From: Promethearchaeia archaeon
GTDB taxonomy: Archaea; Asgardarchaeota; Lokiarchaeia; Sigyniarchaeales; SOKP01
Direction: 5' to 3'
NCBI GenBank assembly: GCA_029856145.1
Contig: JAHQWK010000024.1
Span: 43,131-107,130, forward strand
Length of the DNA stretch: 64,000 nucleotides
Part shown: positions 45,165 to 54,148 of the stretch, one piece after another
Layout of the letters: each line of letters starts with the position of its first letter
How positions within the stretch are numbered: the first letter of the stretch is position 1
Program-made: the position numbers and the translations under genes
Notes under the pieces: model-generated
The model's database searches: none
Told to the model about the DNA's origin: nothing
What the model saw: the letters and a program-made list of their open reading frames with translations, nothing else

Positions 45165-46079
45165 GTGAATAAAATATCTGAAGAAATTTCTTTAAAGGAA
45201 TTCCAGAAATTAAAAGAACAAGTTAGTAAGCTAGATAATAAAATGAATGAACAGTTTAAAAAATCTGAACAAAAAACGAATGAGCAAGTAAGTAATCTAG
45301 AAAAAAAATTATCTGACAGGTTGGATAAACTTGATCAAAGTCTAAATGAGCAAGTTAATAATCTTGAGGAGAAATCAACTGAGCAAATCAATAAATTAGA
45401 GCAAAAAACAAAAGATCACTTTACACAACTAGAACAGAACATGGATAAGCAGGGAACCTCGACGAGTAAGAAAATAGAGGATTTAGCAAATATGTTTGAA
45501 GGGGAATTAAAAGAAAAATTTACAGCACTTTCAAAGAAACTAGAAGAAAACTTTAAGACACTCAATTTAGAAATAGAAAATAAATTTAGAACAGTTGACC
45601 AAAAGTTAGATAGACATGTTAATAATCTGGAGAATCAAATAGAATCTCTTATAGAAAAAATTAACACTGCGAGTGAAGATTTTTCTACAAAATTAAATAA
45701 TTTCAAGGAAGAGTTTGATACTAAAGAAGAGGTTCTTAGAGATATGATTAAAAAATATAATGAAGAAAACACAGAGTTTAAGAACAATCTAGAACCTATG
45801 TTAGAGAGACTTAGAAGTGAACAAGATTTAGTTAAAATAACTGTTGATGTGCTTAAAAAACAGATAAAAGAAAGCGCAAAAGAATGGATTGATGATGAAA
45901 TAAAATTGGCTTGTAAAAACAAAGAAAAAGAAATTCTTATGAATTTATGGATTGATGAATTGAAAGAAATTATAGATAATTTAGATAAATTAAAGGAAAT
46001 TCATCCAAAAGAACTAAAACTTCATATAAATGAAATTTCGAGTACTATAGAATCATTTAAACAAAAGTTTTTAAAATAA
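45165..46079 (+). CDS. Long coiled-coil protein
   Basis: Starts at GTG after AAAAAGG. The 304-residue product is almost one continuous coiled coil: near-identical 11-14-residue units (NEQVSNLEKK, NEQVNNLEEK, TEQINKLEQK) over residues 25-110, then longer heptads to 230, and a helical C-terminal region (240-304). There is no membrane segment or signal peptide. Filament- or tether-like structure is likely. Its place directly after a GTPase with a coiled-coil tail suggests that the two interact; that is inference. Confidence 0.75.
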   Translation: MNKISEEISLKEFQKLKEQVSKLDNKMNEQFKKSEQKTNEQVSNLEKKLSDRLDKLDQSLNEQVNNLEEKSTEQINKLEQKTKDHFTQLEQNMDKQGTSTSKKIEDLANMFEGELKEKFTALSKKLEENFKTLNLEIENKFRTVDQKLDRHVNNLENQIESLIEKINTASEDFSTKLNNFKEEFDTKEEVLRDMIKKYNEENTEFKNNLEPMLERLRSEQDLVKITVDVLKKQIKESAKEWIDDEIKLACKNKEKEILMNLWIDELKEIIDNLDKLKEIHPKELKLHINEISSTIESFKQKFLK

Positions 46080-46480
46080 ATCTTTTTTTACCCTTTCTGA
46101 AATAGTACCACCATTGACACCATTGATAAAGTTTTACCGATATCTTTCAATCAGGTCAAAAGATACATTAACTCCATTTTTAGAGATTAAATGATTTAAA
46201 AAAATGCAATTTACCATCTAAAACATTTTCATTTATAAAGTTATTCATTTATTTGGTCCTAATACCGAAATATTAAAGAGAAAAAATCAAAATTTAAATA
46301 TCTGAACACTCTCTATTTCTTAAGAATCAAATATGATGAGCAAAATAATGTTCTATTTGTATCGACATCTATTTAAACAAAATAGAATCTGCAATGAAAT
46401 GAAAAATTGCAAAAATTAAATAAACATTCATATTCTAATTCTATATGAGGTATTAATAATTATAATCCAATATTCATAAA
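46080..46480. other. Intergenic region with weak coding-like traces
   Basis: The 401-base gap is AT-rich. On the minus strand, several short readings interrupted by stops (for example SKNGVNVSFDLIERYR, then after a stop NFINGVNGGTISERVKK, near 46090-46190) look like a decayed gene. A TATA-like AATTTAAATATC lies at 46291-46302, 31 bases before a 28-codon plus-strand reading that I do not accept as a gene. Confidence 0.4.
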
Positions 46481-47935
46481 ATGACTGACGAATTTAAAGG
46501 AGAAGAAAAGGATAGTAAATCGGAAAGGGAAGTTGATAGAATAGATAAGGAATACTTATCTAAAGCTAAAAACTCAAGAGATATGATAGATAAAAAACTA
46601 AGGACATTTGAAAATAGTATTGAAGACATATCAGAAACCATAACAAATGGAGAAACGGCAGAAGAAAAAGAGACTGAGAAGAAACCTATAGAGGAAATTA
46701 GCGAAGAAATAAAAGAAGCTCAGGAAAAACTTAATACTATTAAAAAAAAGATAGATGATAAAGAAGAATATCTTACAGCGATTGAAGAGACTATAAAACA
46801 GCTTGAAGAAAAGTATAATCGTAAAACTGAAGAGATGGATAACGTAGAGGAGAGACTAAATATTACAACTGAAAGTAAAGAGAATTTGGAACAAGAATAC
46901 ATGGAACTCTTGAAAAATAATGAACAATTAGTAAAAACATACGAGACAAGGCAAGTGGACTTAATTGTTCTTACAGATTCAATAAAAGAAAAAATTACTA
47001 CTCAAGAAGAACTTCGTAATAAAATTTCAAAAATGAATCAAGAGATCCAATCAAAAGAAGATTTACTTATAAAACAGAGAGAAGAAGCTGAAGCATTTGA
47101 AAAAAAATTAAAAAGTCAACATGCTGAAAATGAGACTTTAAAAGTCTCAATTAGCAAGAATAAAATTGAATTAGAACATTCAAATTCAGAAATTGAAGCA
47201 AAAGAAGAAGAAAAGAAGCTTTTAACTGAACAGATTGATAAAAGAGAAAGTAGAATTAAAGAGATCGAACTAAGAATCGAAGAATATAAAGAAGGGTTTC
47301 CAGAAATGGAAAAACAAAGAGGAACATATGAAGAACTCCTTGCTAAATATAAAGTACAATTAACTGATAAACAACAACAATTAATTGAAATTGAATCTCG
47401 AATACAAGAATTGAATGATACAACAAATAATTTGATAGAACAAATTATTGCTAAAGAAAATCTAATTGAAGCTAATGAAAAAAGAATAGTGGATTTAAAA
47501 AAAGATATTGAAACTTCGAATACAGAGTATATTGAACTAGAAGAAAGATTAGAAGCATTAACTGAAAAATTAACGCATATGGAAGCAGAACATGAAAAAT
47601 TAAATAAATCAAAAGAAGTAATTGAAACTAGCACCAATGACTCAAGAACAATTTTACAAAAACTCAAATTAGAATTAGAAAGTCAAGAAAAAGAAATTAG
47701 AGATAAAGAAAGTAGAATACATAGATTAGAAGTCCTATCTGCTATTTACCGAGCTTCTAAATTTTTTGGAGGGATTTTAATAGGAGCAGGAATTTTCTTC
47801 ATAGTCTGGGCATTAGGAATATTTTATCATTTTATTGATTTTGGTAATGCAAATGATTTTATAATGGGTTTATTCCTATTAATTGGAGCTATTTTATCAA
47901 TTATTTCAGGTGTATTCCATTTGGAAAAGTCATGA
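46481..47935 (+). CDS. Coiled-coil protein with C-terminal membrane anchor
   Basis: The 484-residue protein has a charged N-terminus, a long coiled coil (about 60-420) rich in Glu/Lys heptads, then two membrane helices (FGGILIGAGIFFIVWALGIF and FIMGLFLLIGAILSIISGVF) and a short tail. The topology puts the coiled coil in the cytoplasm with the hairpin anchored in the membrane. Such tail-anchored tethers hold membranes or cytoskeletal proteins. It is third in the same-strand series GTPase, coiled coil, membrane coiled coil, though a 401-base gap precedes it. Confidence 0.75.
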   Translation: MTDEFKGEEKDSKSEREVDRIDKEYLSKAKNSRDMIDKKLRTFENSIEDISETITNGETAEEKETEKKPIEEISEEIKEAQEKLNTIKKKIDDKEEYLTAIEETIKQLEEKYNRKTEEMDNVEERLNITTESKENLEQEYMELLKNNEQLVKTYETRQVDLIVLTDSIKEKITTQEELRNKISKMNQEIQSKEDLLIKQREEAEAFEKKLKSQHAENETLKVSISKNKIELEHSNSEIEAKEEEKKLLTEQIDKRESRIKEIELRIEEYKEGFPEMEKQRGTYEELLAKYKVQLTDKQQQLIEIESRIQELNDTTNNLIEQIIAKENLIEANEKRIVDLKKDIETSNTEYIELEERLEALTEKLTHMEAEHEKLNKSKEVIETSTNDSRTILQKLKLELESQEKEIRDKESRIHRLEVLSAIYRASKFFGGILIGAGIFFIVWALGIFYHFIDFGNANDFIMGLFLLIGAILSIISGVFHLEKS

Positions 47936-47996
47936 AATTCATTTTAAAAATCAAATGTCTATTTAAAATTCTTTATATAAATTTAATGGGATATTA

Positions 47997-49886
47997 TTGA
48001 CTGAAAAAGATCAAGAAGAAATTCTTCCAACTCGACACGTAGGATTGTTGGCGGGAATTTTATACGGAATTGGGTGTGGCATTGGCGGTTCAATTTTTAT
48101 TCTATTAGGATCAGCTATTTACGGAGCTCAATCTGGTGTTCTGATTAGTCTAATTTTAGGAGGTATATTAATATTTATTACAGCTCTAAATTATAGTGAA
48201 TTATCTACTAGCTTACCTGTGTCGGGGGGAGCTTATAACTTCAGTAAGGAAGCATTAGGAGGATTTTTAGCTTTTATAATTGGCTTCTTTTTATGGATCG
48301 CAAGTATCCTAACATTCTCATTTTCTGCTCAAGCTTTTACTGTTGTAATAGAAGCTTTTTTTCCTGGAACATTTATTCAAAACTTATTTATACCAATAGC
48401 AATTTTATCAATTCTTTTTACTGCTGTAGTCATGTTTCGAACTCAGAAAGTAGCTTTAAGAACTCTGGTATCTTTAACAATAGTTTTATTAATTATTTTT
48501 GGAATTTTTATTTTTGCGGGTATTTTTATTGCTCCTACTACTAATTTATCAAATTATGATCCAAGTTTTCTACTTTCTGAAACTAACTTCTTTGTTGTTG
48601 TTTTTTGGTTTTCATCCCTATTTATTTTTTTTACAAGTATTACCTCAAATTTAGCTTATATAAATGCGGAATTGAAAACCCCATCAAAAAATATTCCTAA
48701 AACTAATATATTTGCAATTCTAATAACTCTACTTATTTACTTATCTATAACTATTGTTGTAATGATCAATATTGGTTCTGATACTTCAGGTTTAGAAAAT
48801 TCTCCAATCTTATTATCATTAGTTTTGAATGATATTTTAGGTTTTCCTGGATATTTACTGATGGGCATCGCAGCAACAATTTCAACATTTATAGCAATGA
48901 ATGCTGCTTTAGGTTCTGCCGTAGCTGTAATGTTCGCACTAGCAAGAGATAATTATATCTCAAAAAAATTTTTAAAAGTAAGTAAAAAAACCAAAGTACC
49001 TACCTTAGTAATAATAGTAACAACTACTATAGCGGTATTTTTTACAATTATAGCAATTATTTTTGCAGACATTGGATTTATAGCGAATATCACAACTTTT
49101 ATTTATTTCTTTGGATTAGCGTTTGTAAATTTTGCAGCTGTTATCCTAAGATATAAAAGAAAAGAATTAGATCGTCCTTTTAAAGCACCCTTCTTTCCCT
49201 ACTTACCTGTGATTATTGGCTCTACTTGTTTAATATTAAGTTTTGTATTAAACCCTAATGCTATACTTCTTGGTTTACTTATTTTATTTATTGGAATAAC
49301 GTATTATTTATTGACATTAGCAGATCGTCATTCAGTTATTTTAACCTTAGCAGGATTGAAATTTTTTGCACTTGTCCTGGTTGGAATTTTCATTTGGGTT
49401 TTAAACAATTTCAGTGTTTTATCCTCTCCAATAAGTGGTTTTTCTTCAATTTTTTCTTATATATTATTACGAATACTAATTTCTTTAGGTATATTTGCTG
49501 CTGCTACTATTTTTTTTGACATTTTCCCTCTCAAAGAACTGGTTTATTTCTTTATAAAAAGAGTTAATAAAAAAGAAGTGGCTATTGATATTGGAATTGG
49601 CCAAATAATTGAGTTAAAAAAAAGTAAAGCAAAATTAATTTATAATATTAACATCATCATTAGTATAATTCAAATTCTCTCTTCTATATTTATCTTCATT
49701 TTAGTCTCCTTATTTGCAATGGATATAATTTCAATAGATTCAATTACTTTTGGAGCTATTTTTATGCCTCAAGCAACGGCAGAATACTTATTTAATGCAG
49801 TTTTAATTTTTCTTGGCACAACATTATTATTTGGTGGGCTATTTAGTCTTTATTTAAACAAAGAACATAGAACACTAGGAATTTAA
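47997..49886 (+). CDS. APC-superfamily amino acid permease
   Basis: Starts at TTG. The 629-residue protein has twelve core membrane helices plus two or three C-terminal ones. It starts with the signature GLLAGILYGIGCGIGGSIFI of the APC fold (helix 1 with the GxG kink), then SELSTSLPVSGGAYNFSKEA (helix 3 region). It moves amino acids or related compounds, probably with protons or Na+. The C-terminal helical extension is longer than in basic APC transporters. Confidence 0.85.
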   Translation: MTEKDQEEILPTRHVGLLAGILYGIGCGIGGSIFILLGSAIYGAQSGVLISLILGGILIFITALNYSELSTSLPVSGGAYNFSKEALGGFLAFIIGFFLWIASILTFSFSAQAFTVVIEAFFPGTFIQNLFIPIAILSILFTAVVMFRTQKVALRTLVSLTIVLLIIFGIFIFAGIFIAPTTNLSNYDPSFLLSETNFFVVVFWFSSLFIFFTSITSNLAYINAELKTPSKNIPKTNIFAILITLLIYLSITIVVMINIGSDTSGLENSPILLSLVLNDILGFPGYLLMGIAATISTFIAMNAALGSAVAVMFALARDNYISKKFLKVSKKTKVPTLVIIVTTTIAVFFTIIAIIFADIGFIANITTFIYFFGLAFVNFAAVILRYKRKELDRPFKAPFFPYLPVIIGSTCLILSFVLNPNAILLGLLILFIGITYYLLTLADRHSVILTLAGLKFFALVLVGIFIWVLNNFSVLSSPISGFSSIFSYILLRILISLGIFAAATIFFDIFPLKELVYFFIKRVNKKEVAIDIGIGQIIELKKSKAKLIYNINIIISIIQILSSIFIFILVSLFAMDIISIDSITFGAIFMPQATAEYLFNAVLIFLGTTLLFGGLFSLYLNKEHRTLGI

Positions 49887-49940
49887 AAATATATCTCTTC
49901 TTTTTTATAATTAAGATTTTATTCAAGGTCTATTTTATTT

Positions 49941-50693
49941 ATGCAATTTCCGAAATTGAATCTACACATACATTCAAACTATTCTGATGGAAAACAAACC
50001 ATATGGCAAATTGTAGAAAAATCCATCAAACTAGAATTAAATTATATTGCAATAACTGATCATTTTACAAATTCATGGAAAGCATGGGTTTCTACACTAA
50101 ATAATAATGAAACTATTTCAGCCTATTTAGATGAAATTTCAAATTGTCAATTATATTTAGCAAATAATAATATCAATTTAATGGTTTTAAAAGGAATTGA
50201 AGTAGATCTTGCGAGTTCAGAGCAATTTATTAAAAAAAGTGTACAAATCGATAAGTTTGATTTGATTTTATTTGAGTATCTTCAAAGTTATGAATCTATT
50301 GCTTTTATTGAAAATATAATCTATTACTGGAAAAATCAAATGAACGATCCTATTAGATTTCCAGTTCTAGGATTAGCACACTTTGATCCTTCTTACTTTA
50401 TAACCAGTGACCTTGACACTTTAATGAAATTTCTCAAAAAACATATCATCTATTTTGAGTTTAACCCTAGTTATCCATCATTTTATTCTCCTCGTTATGA
50501 AAGATTTTTTGAAAAATTAAGAGACTATCAAATTCCAGTTGCTATTGGATGTGATTCTCATAACCTGAGAACTTTAGATAATTTCGAGGAACCTCTTGAA
50601 ATGATTGAATATTATAACCTTGAGAGAAATTTTGAAATTCTTATAAACATTTTAGATCTTAAAAAAAAGGGTAAGCACAAATTGGCTATTTAA
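49941..50693 (+). CDS. PHP-domain phosphoesterase
   Basis: The 250-residue protein has the PHP metal-binding motifs: NLHIHSNYSDGK (HxH), ITDHFTNSW, E in GIEVD, and the late His residues LAHFDPSYF and CDSHNLR. This is the histidinol-phosphatase-like PHP fold with up to three metals; the substrate is unknown. No HisJ-specific neighbours are present. It follows the permease gene by 54 bases. Confidence 0.8.
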   Translation: MQFPKLNLHIHSNYSDGKQTIWQIVEKSIKLELNYIAITDHFTNSWKAWVSTLNNNETISAYLDEISNCQLYLANNNINLMVLKGIEVDLASSEQFIKKSVQIDKFDLILFEYLQSYESIAFIENIIYYWKNQMNDPIRFPVLGLAHFDPSYFITSDLDTLMKFLKKHIIYFEFNPSYPSFYSPRYERFFEKLRDYQIPVAIGCDSHNLRTLDNFEEPLEMIEYYNLERNFEILINILDLKKKGKHKLAI

Positions 50694-50725
50694 GTTAATT
50701 TCTCCCTCTTTAGATAAAGATAGAG

Positions 50726-51094
50726 TTATTGACAACCTTTACTAATATAATTAAGGTAATATTTAAATGCTTTTTCAAATGCTATATCGAGGATAATTTC
50801 ATTTTTAGATTCTGGTTGTTTCAACATACTTTTTAAGATTTTATTTCCAAGAAGAAAGATTTCTTTCACAGCATTTAGCCGTCTAGTTATAGGCAATTTA
50901 GCTATGTCTGCTATAGTTTTATTGTTTTTTACCTGCCATTCTCTTAGAGCATTCCAAACAATGCCTTTGATTGCGGTCTCCGGAATTTGGATAATTATAC
51001 TTAAAAAAGTAGATATTTCTTGAATTAGTTTGGATTGATCTGGAGTATATTTAACTTTTATATATTCTGCTTCTGTAGTTTTTAAAGCCTCCAT
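50726..51094 (-). CDS. Helical protein of unknown function
   Basis: Preferred start is the ATG at 51094 (MEALKTTEAEYIK), giving about 122 residues; an upstream start at 51130 is also open. The product is all-helical with a basic middle (NALREWQVKNNKTIADI) and a hydrophobic helix AVKEIFLLGNKILKSM. No signature or membrane segment. It converges on the PHP gene with 32 bases between. Confidence 0.5.
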   Translation of the reverse strand: MEALKTTEAEYIKVKYTPDQSKLIQEISTFLSIIIQIPETAIKGIVWNALREWQVKNNKTIADIAKLPITRRLNAVKEIFLLGNKILKSMLKQPESKNEIILDIAFEKAFKYYLNYISKGCQ

Positions 51095-51397
51095 ATCGAA
51101 ATTAATAGTATATGATAAAATAATCCTCAACCTCTGTAATGCTAATTAAAAGATCAAATAATTTTTATTTAAACTTTGATTAAAGCAAAAGCTTATAAGG
51201 GTTTATATTGTCCCTTCTTTTTGCTGGCACATAATATCTAGCGATTTTGTATTTGACTATAAATATTTAAAATACTCCATTTTTTGAAAACAAAAAGAAG
51301 AAGATTTTAATTTATATAAGTGGAAGGAAACTAAAGGTGTGAATTTGAGTGATATTAAATAAGCATTACAAAAATCTTTTTAAATTCGATTATTTTT

Positions 51398-52165
51398 ATG
51401 TTTTGTATGGATTTTCAAGAAAAAATTGATCTAGCTGCTAAATGGATAGCTGAATCAGAACGATTAGTAATCTTTACTGGTGCGGGGATTTCTACTGGTA
51501 GTGGATTACCTGACTATAGAGGCCCAGATGGCGTATGGACTCGACGTGATAAGGGTTTACCACCCCCTAAACCAAAAATTGCATGGGATCAAGTAAAACC
51601 AAATCCAAGTCATTATGCAATTGTGGAGCTAATGGAAATGGGTAAGTTGAATTATCTCATTTCTCAAAACGTTGATGGACTTCATGCTAAATCTGGAATC
51701 CCTTTTGAGATCTTAGCTGAACTTCATGGTAATCAATTTTTCATGAAATGTTTATCATGTAATAAAAAAATGTTATTTGAAGAGGTTAATTGGAATAAAA
51801 GCATATGGGGTCCAGGATATAGAACACATCCTGTTCGAGAAGGTCAACCAACATGTCCTCATTGTGATGGGCGAATAATATCAAGTATTGTAAATTTTGG
51901 CGACCCACTTCCTTACGATGAGCTTCAAGAGTCAATAATACGTTCTGAAAGAGCTGATGTTTTTTTTGTAATTGGTTCATCTTTAGTAGTGACACCTGCA
52001 GCAAATATGCCAGGGATCGCAAAGAAAAATGGTGCTAAATTAATACTTCTTAATAAAGGAGCTACACCATATGATGCCGTAGCAGATATAAGGTTTGATA
52101 ATTTAATTGAAGAAGTTTTGCCCCTAATAATGGAATTAGTAAGAAAATTAATAGTCGATAGTTAG
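51398..52165 (+). CDS. SIRT6-like NAD-dependent deacylase (sirtuin)
   Basis: The 255-residue protein has all sirtuin motifs: GAGISTGSGLPDYRGPDGVW (28-47), LISQNVDGLH (88-97), catalytic His in ELHG (H110), and the zinc Cys C118, C121, C153 and C156. The SQNVDGLHAKSGIP and LAELHGNQF blocks, GPDGVWTRRDKGLPPP and the short insertion between the Cys pairs resemble class IV sirtuins (SIRT6/SIRT7) more than the bacterial class III type. It removes acyl groups from lysines with NAD. The target in this organism is unknown. Confidence 0.9.
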   Translation: MFCMDFQEKIDLAAKWIAESERLVIFTGAGISTGSGLPDYRGPDGVWTRRDKGLPPPKPKIAWDQVKPNPSHYAIVELMEMGKLNYLISQNVDGLHAKSGIPFEILAELHGNQFFMKCLSCNKKMLFEEVNWNKSIWGPGYRTHPVREGQPTCPHCDGRIISSIVNFGDPLPYDELQESIIRSERADVFFVIGSSLVVTPAANMPGIAKKNGAKLILLNKGATPYDAVADIRFDNLIEEVLPLIMELVRKLIVDS

Positions 52166-52377
52166 AATCCATTCTTTTATTTTTTAATAAGTAATTTAAA
52201 AATTATTCGCAGTTGTTTATTTATGGGAATTTTAAGAATTATTATTAATAATTACTAATTTTAAATTCTTTAAAATTTCCGTTATACTACATAAAACTAA
52301 CAATTAAAAGGATAACTTTAAATAAAAAATCTAGCATCATCAAACTAATTCCTAATCACTTAGTAAAATTTTAAATT

Positions 52378-53208
52378 TTGTTATATCAAGGAATCACTAA
52401 GGTAAATCCCTTATTTATTGTTGTTTTTATTGCTTTTATGTCAATTGCATATTGGTTAATATCGGGCCGAAAAATAAAATCTTTAGAATTTAGAGTGGTT
52501 ATACTAGGGTTAGCTTCAACAACTTTCATGGTAATTATATCTCAGAATATTGATCCAAATAATCCATTGATTTTTATCAGTATGATATTAATTGGGGTAC
52601 CTTTTATGGTTTTTAGCGGTTGGTATAATATTCGGACTATTAAAAATAAAACTATGCAATTAAAGAATCTTGTTGATAATGTAATAAAGGCTAGCTCGGA
52701 AATGACTATAAACGTAGCAAATGTTGCTACGGAATTAGCAGCAAGCGCTAGTGAAGTAAATGCAACATCTGAAGAAATTTCTTTATCTGCCCAGAAAATC
52801 GCGTATGAGAGCCAAGATGTTATGGTTTCGACTGATGATATTCAAGAAATAATGCAAATTATTAGAGATGTTTCCGATCAAACTAACTTACTTGCCTTGA
52901 ATGCAAGTATAGAAGCAGGGAGAGCCGGAGAAAAGGGTCGAGGTTTCGCAGTTGTGGCTGATGAAGTTCGAAAATTAGCAGAAGAGTCAAAAAATACAGT
53001 TATGAGTTCTGGAGGAAATGTTGATATAATAATTACAAAAATTCAATCAATATCTACATCAATGGAAGAAATAAGTTCTGCAACCGAAGAACAAACCGCT
53101 TCAATGGAAGAAATAACTGCCACTGCCAATAAATTAAGCAGTCTTGCTGAAAATCTCAGAAAAAAATTGAATATTGATCTTGATAAAAATTCTCAATATG
53201 TCAATTGA
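52378..53208 (+). CDS. MCP-like signalling protein without sensor domain
   Basis: Starts at TTG. The 276-residue protein has three membrane helices in the first 90 residues, then a cytoplasmic methyl-accepting-chemotaxis helical hairpin. The tip is the highly conserved [20 protein letters not shown] with [13 protein letters not shown] after it, the region that contacts CheA/CheW. The sensor/HAMP domain is missing and the cytoplasmic part is short. No CheA, CheW or CheY gene is nearby, so its partner is elsewhere or it does another job. Confidence 0.8.
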   Translation: MLYQGITKVNPLFIVVFIAFMSIAYWLISGRKIKSLEFRVVILGLASTTFMVIISQNIDPNNPLIFISMILIGVPFMVFSGWYNIRTIKNKTMQLKNLVDNVIKASSEMTINVANVATELAASASEVNATSEEISLSAQKIAYESQDVMVSTDDIQEIMQIIRDVSDQTNLLALNASIEAGRAGEKGRGFAVVADEVRKLAEESKNTVMSSGGNVDIIITKIQSISTSMEEISSATEEQTASMEEITATANKLSSLAENLRKKLNIDLDKNSQYVN

Positions 53209-53313
53209 AGATGTAGTCCCTCTAATAATGGTAAAAGTAAAAGAAATTTTAAATAAAATTAGTAATTAATTACTCTGGTTTACTTTTTTTATCGATACAA
53301 TAAGGTATTTTTA

Positions 53314-54135
53314 ATGAGAACTATTGATGAAGATCAGATTAGAAAGATAAAAGAATTTATTTTTAAAAACGGAAGACTACTTGAAAGAAGATTATTTTCA
53401 TTTTTTTTTGAAAACGGAAATAGAAATGACGTCATTAAGGCTTTAGTGGCATATCAGAATTTGGATGGAGGTTTTGGTAATGGAATTGAACCAGATCTAT
53501 CGTTTCCAGACAGTACTGCTATTGGAGCTGAAACTGCAATGTATATACTTGATCTCTTGGATTATGTAAATAATGAAATTACAGATCATATATTTAATTG
53601 GATTATTAAAGAGCAGAATGAAGAAGGGTATATTAATCATCCTCCTAAGAATATGTCTAATTATCCATTTCAAGAATGGTGGAGTGGTCCTGATGATCTA
53701 AGAATATTTGCTTTATCAGGCTTTCTTAAAAAGTGGGGATTAAAAGATGCTACTTTTTTTAAAAAAGTAAAATATTTTTATTCAAACAGCTCTCTTCCTA
53801 AGGAATTTACTTTTTATGAGTATCCTTATTTTATATATCTGAAATACTTAGGAGAAAACAAAGAGGAAAAAAAGATGCTACAACATATTATCACCCAACT
53901 CCCGAGTATTTTTGAAAAAAATAAAGAATATTATCCATTATTTGGTCGACATTGGTATCATGCTCTCGATTTTGTTGATAAAAAAGTAGTCGAAAATGAA
54001 GCAGATAATTTTGTTAATGGTCTTAAAGACGATGGAGGTCTTAAAATAATTTATCAAAATTTGCCTTGGTGGAGTCCGATATGGACATTAGATGGTTTAA
54101 TATTATTAAAGAAATCAGGTATTATTGAATTCTAA
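53314..54135 (+). CDS. Prenyltransferase/squalene-cyclase-like toroid protein
   Basis: The 273-residue protein has repeats with the QN-x-DGGF motif (YQNLDGGFGNGIEPDLSFPD, then TAIGAETAMYILDLL) and WWSGPDDLRIFA, as in alpha/alpha-barrel proteins of the prenyltransferase-like group. It has no signal peptide, unlike the secreted relative at 32.4 kb. Catalytic metal ligands or DxDD motifs are not visible, so it may be a non-enzymatic binder. Ends 13 bases before the PIN-ATPase gene (convergent). Confidence 0.75.
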   Translation: MRTIDEDQIRKIKEFIFKNGRLLERRLFSFFFENGNRNDVIKALVAYQNLDGGFGNGIEPDLSFPDSTAIGAETAMYILDLLDYVNNEITDHIFNWIIKEQNEEGYINHPPKNMSNYPFQEWWSGPDDLRIFALSGFLKKWGLKDATFFKKVKYFYSNSSLPKEFTFYEYPYFIYLKYLGENKEEKKMLQHIITQLPSIFEKNKEYYPLFGRHWYHALDFVDKKVVENEADNFVNGLKDDGGLKIIYQNLPWWSPIWTLDGLILLKKSGIIEF

Positions 54136-54148
54136 CTTATAATTTATC

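Noticed and set aside
46333..46419. 28-codon plus-strand reading after a TATA-like box
   Set aside because: Too short, no ribosome site, and no protein-like pattern.
47116..47667. 183-codon Ser-rich minus-strand reading inside the membrane coiled-coil gene
   Set aside because: It is the antisense shadow of Glu/Lys-rich coiled-coil codons.
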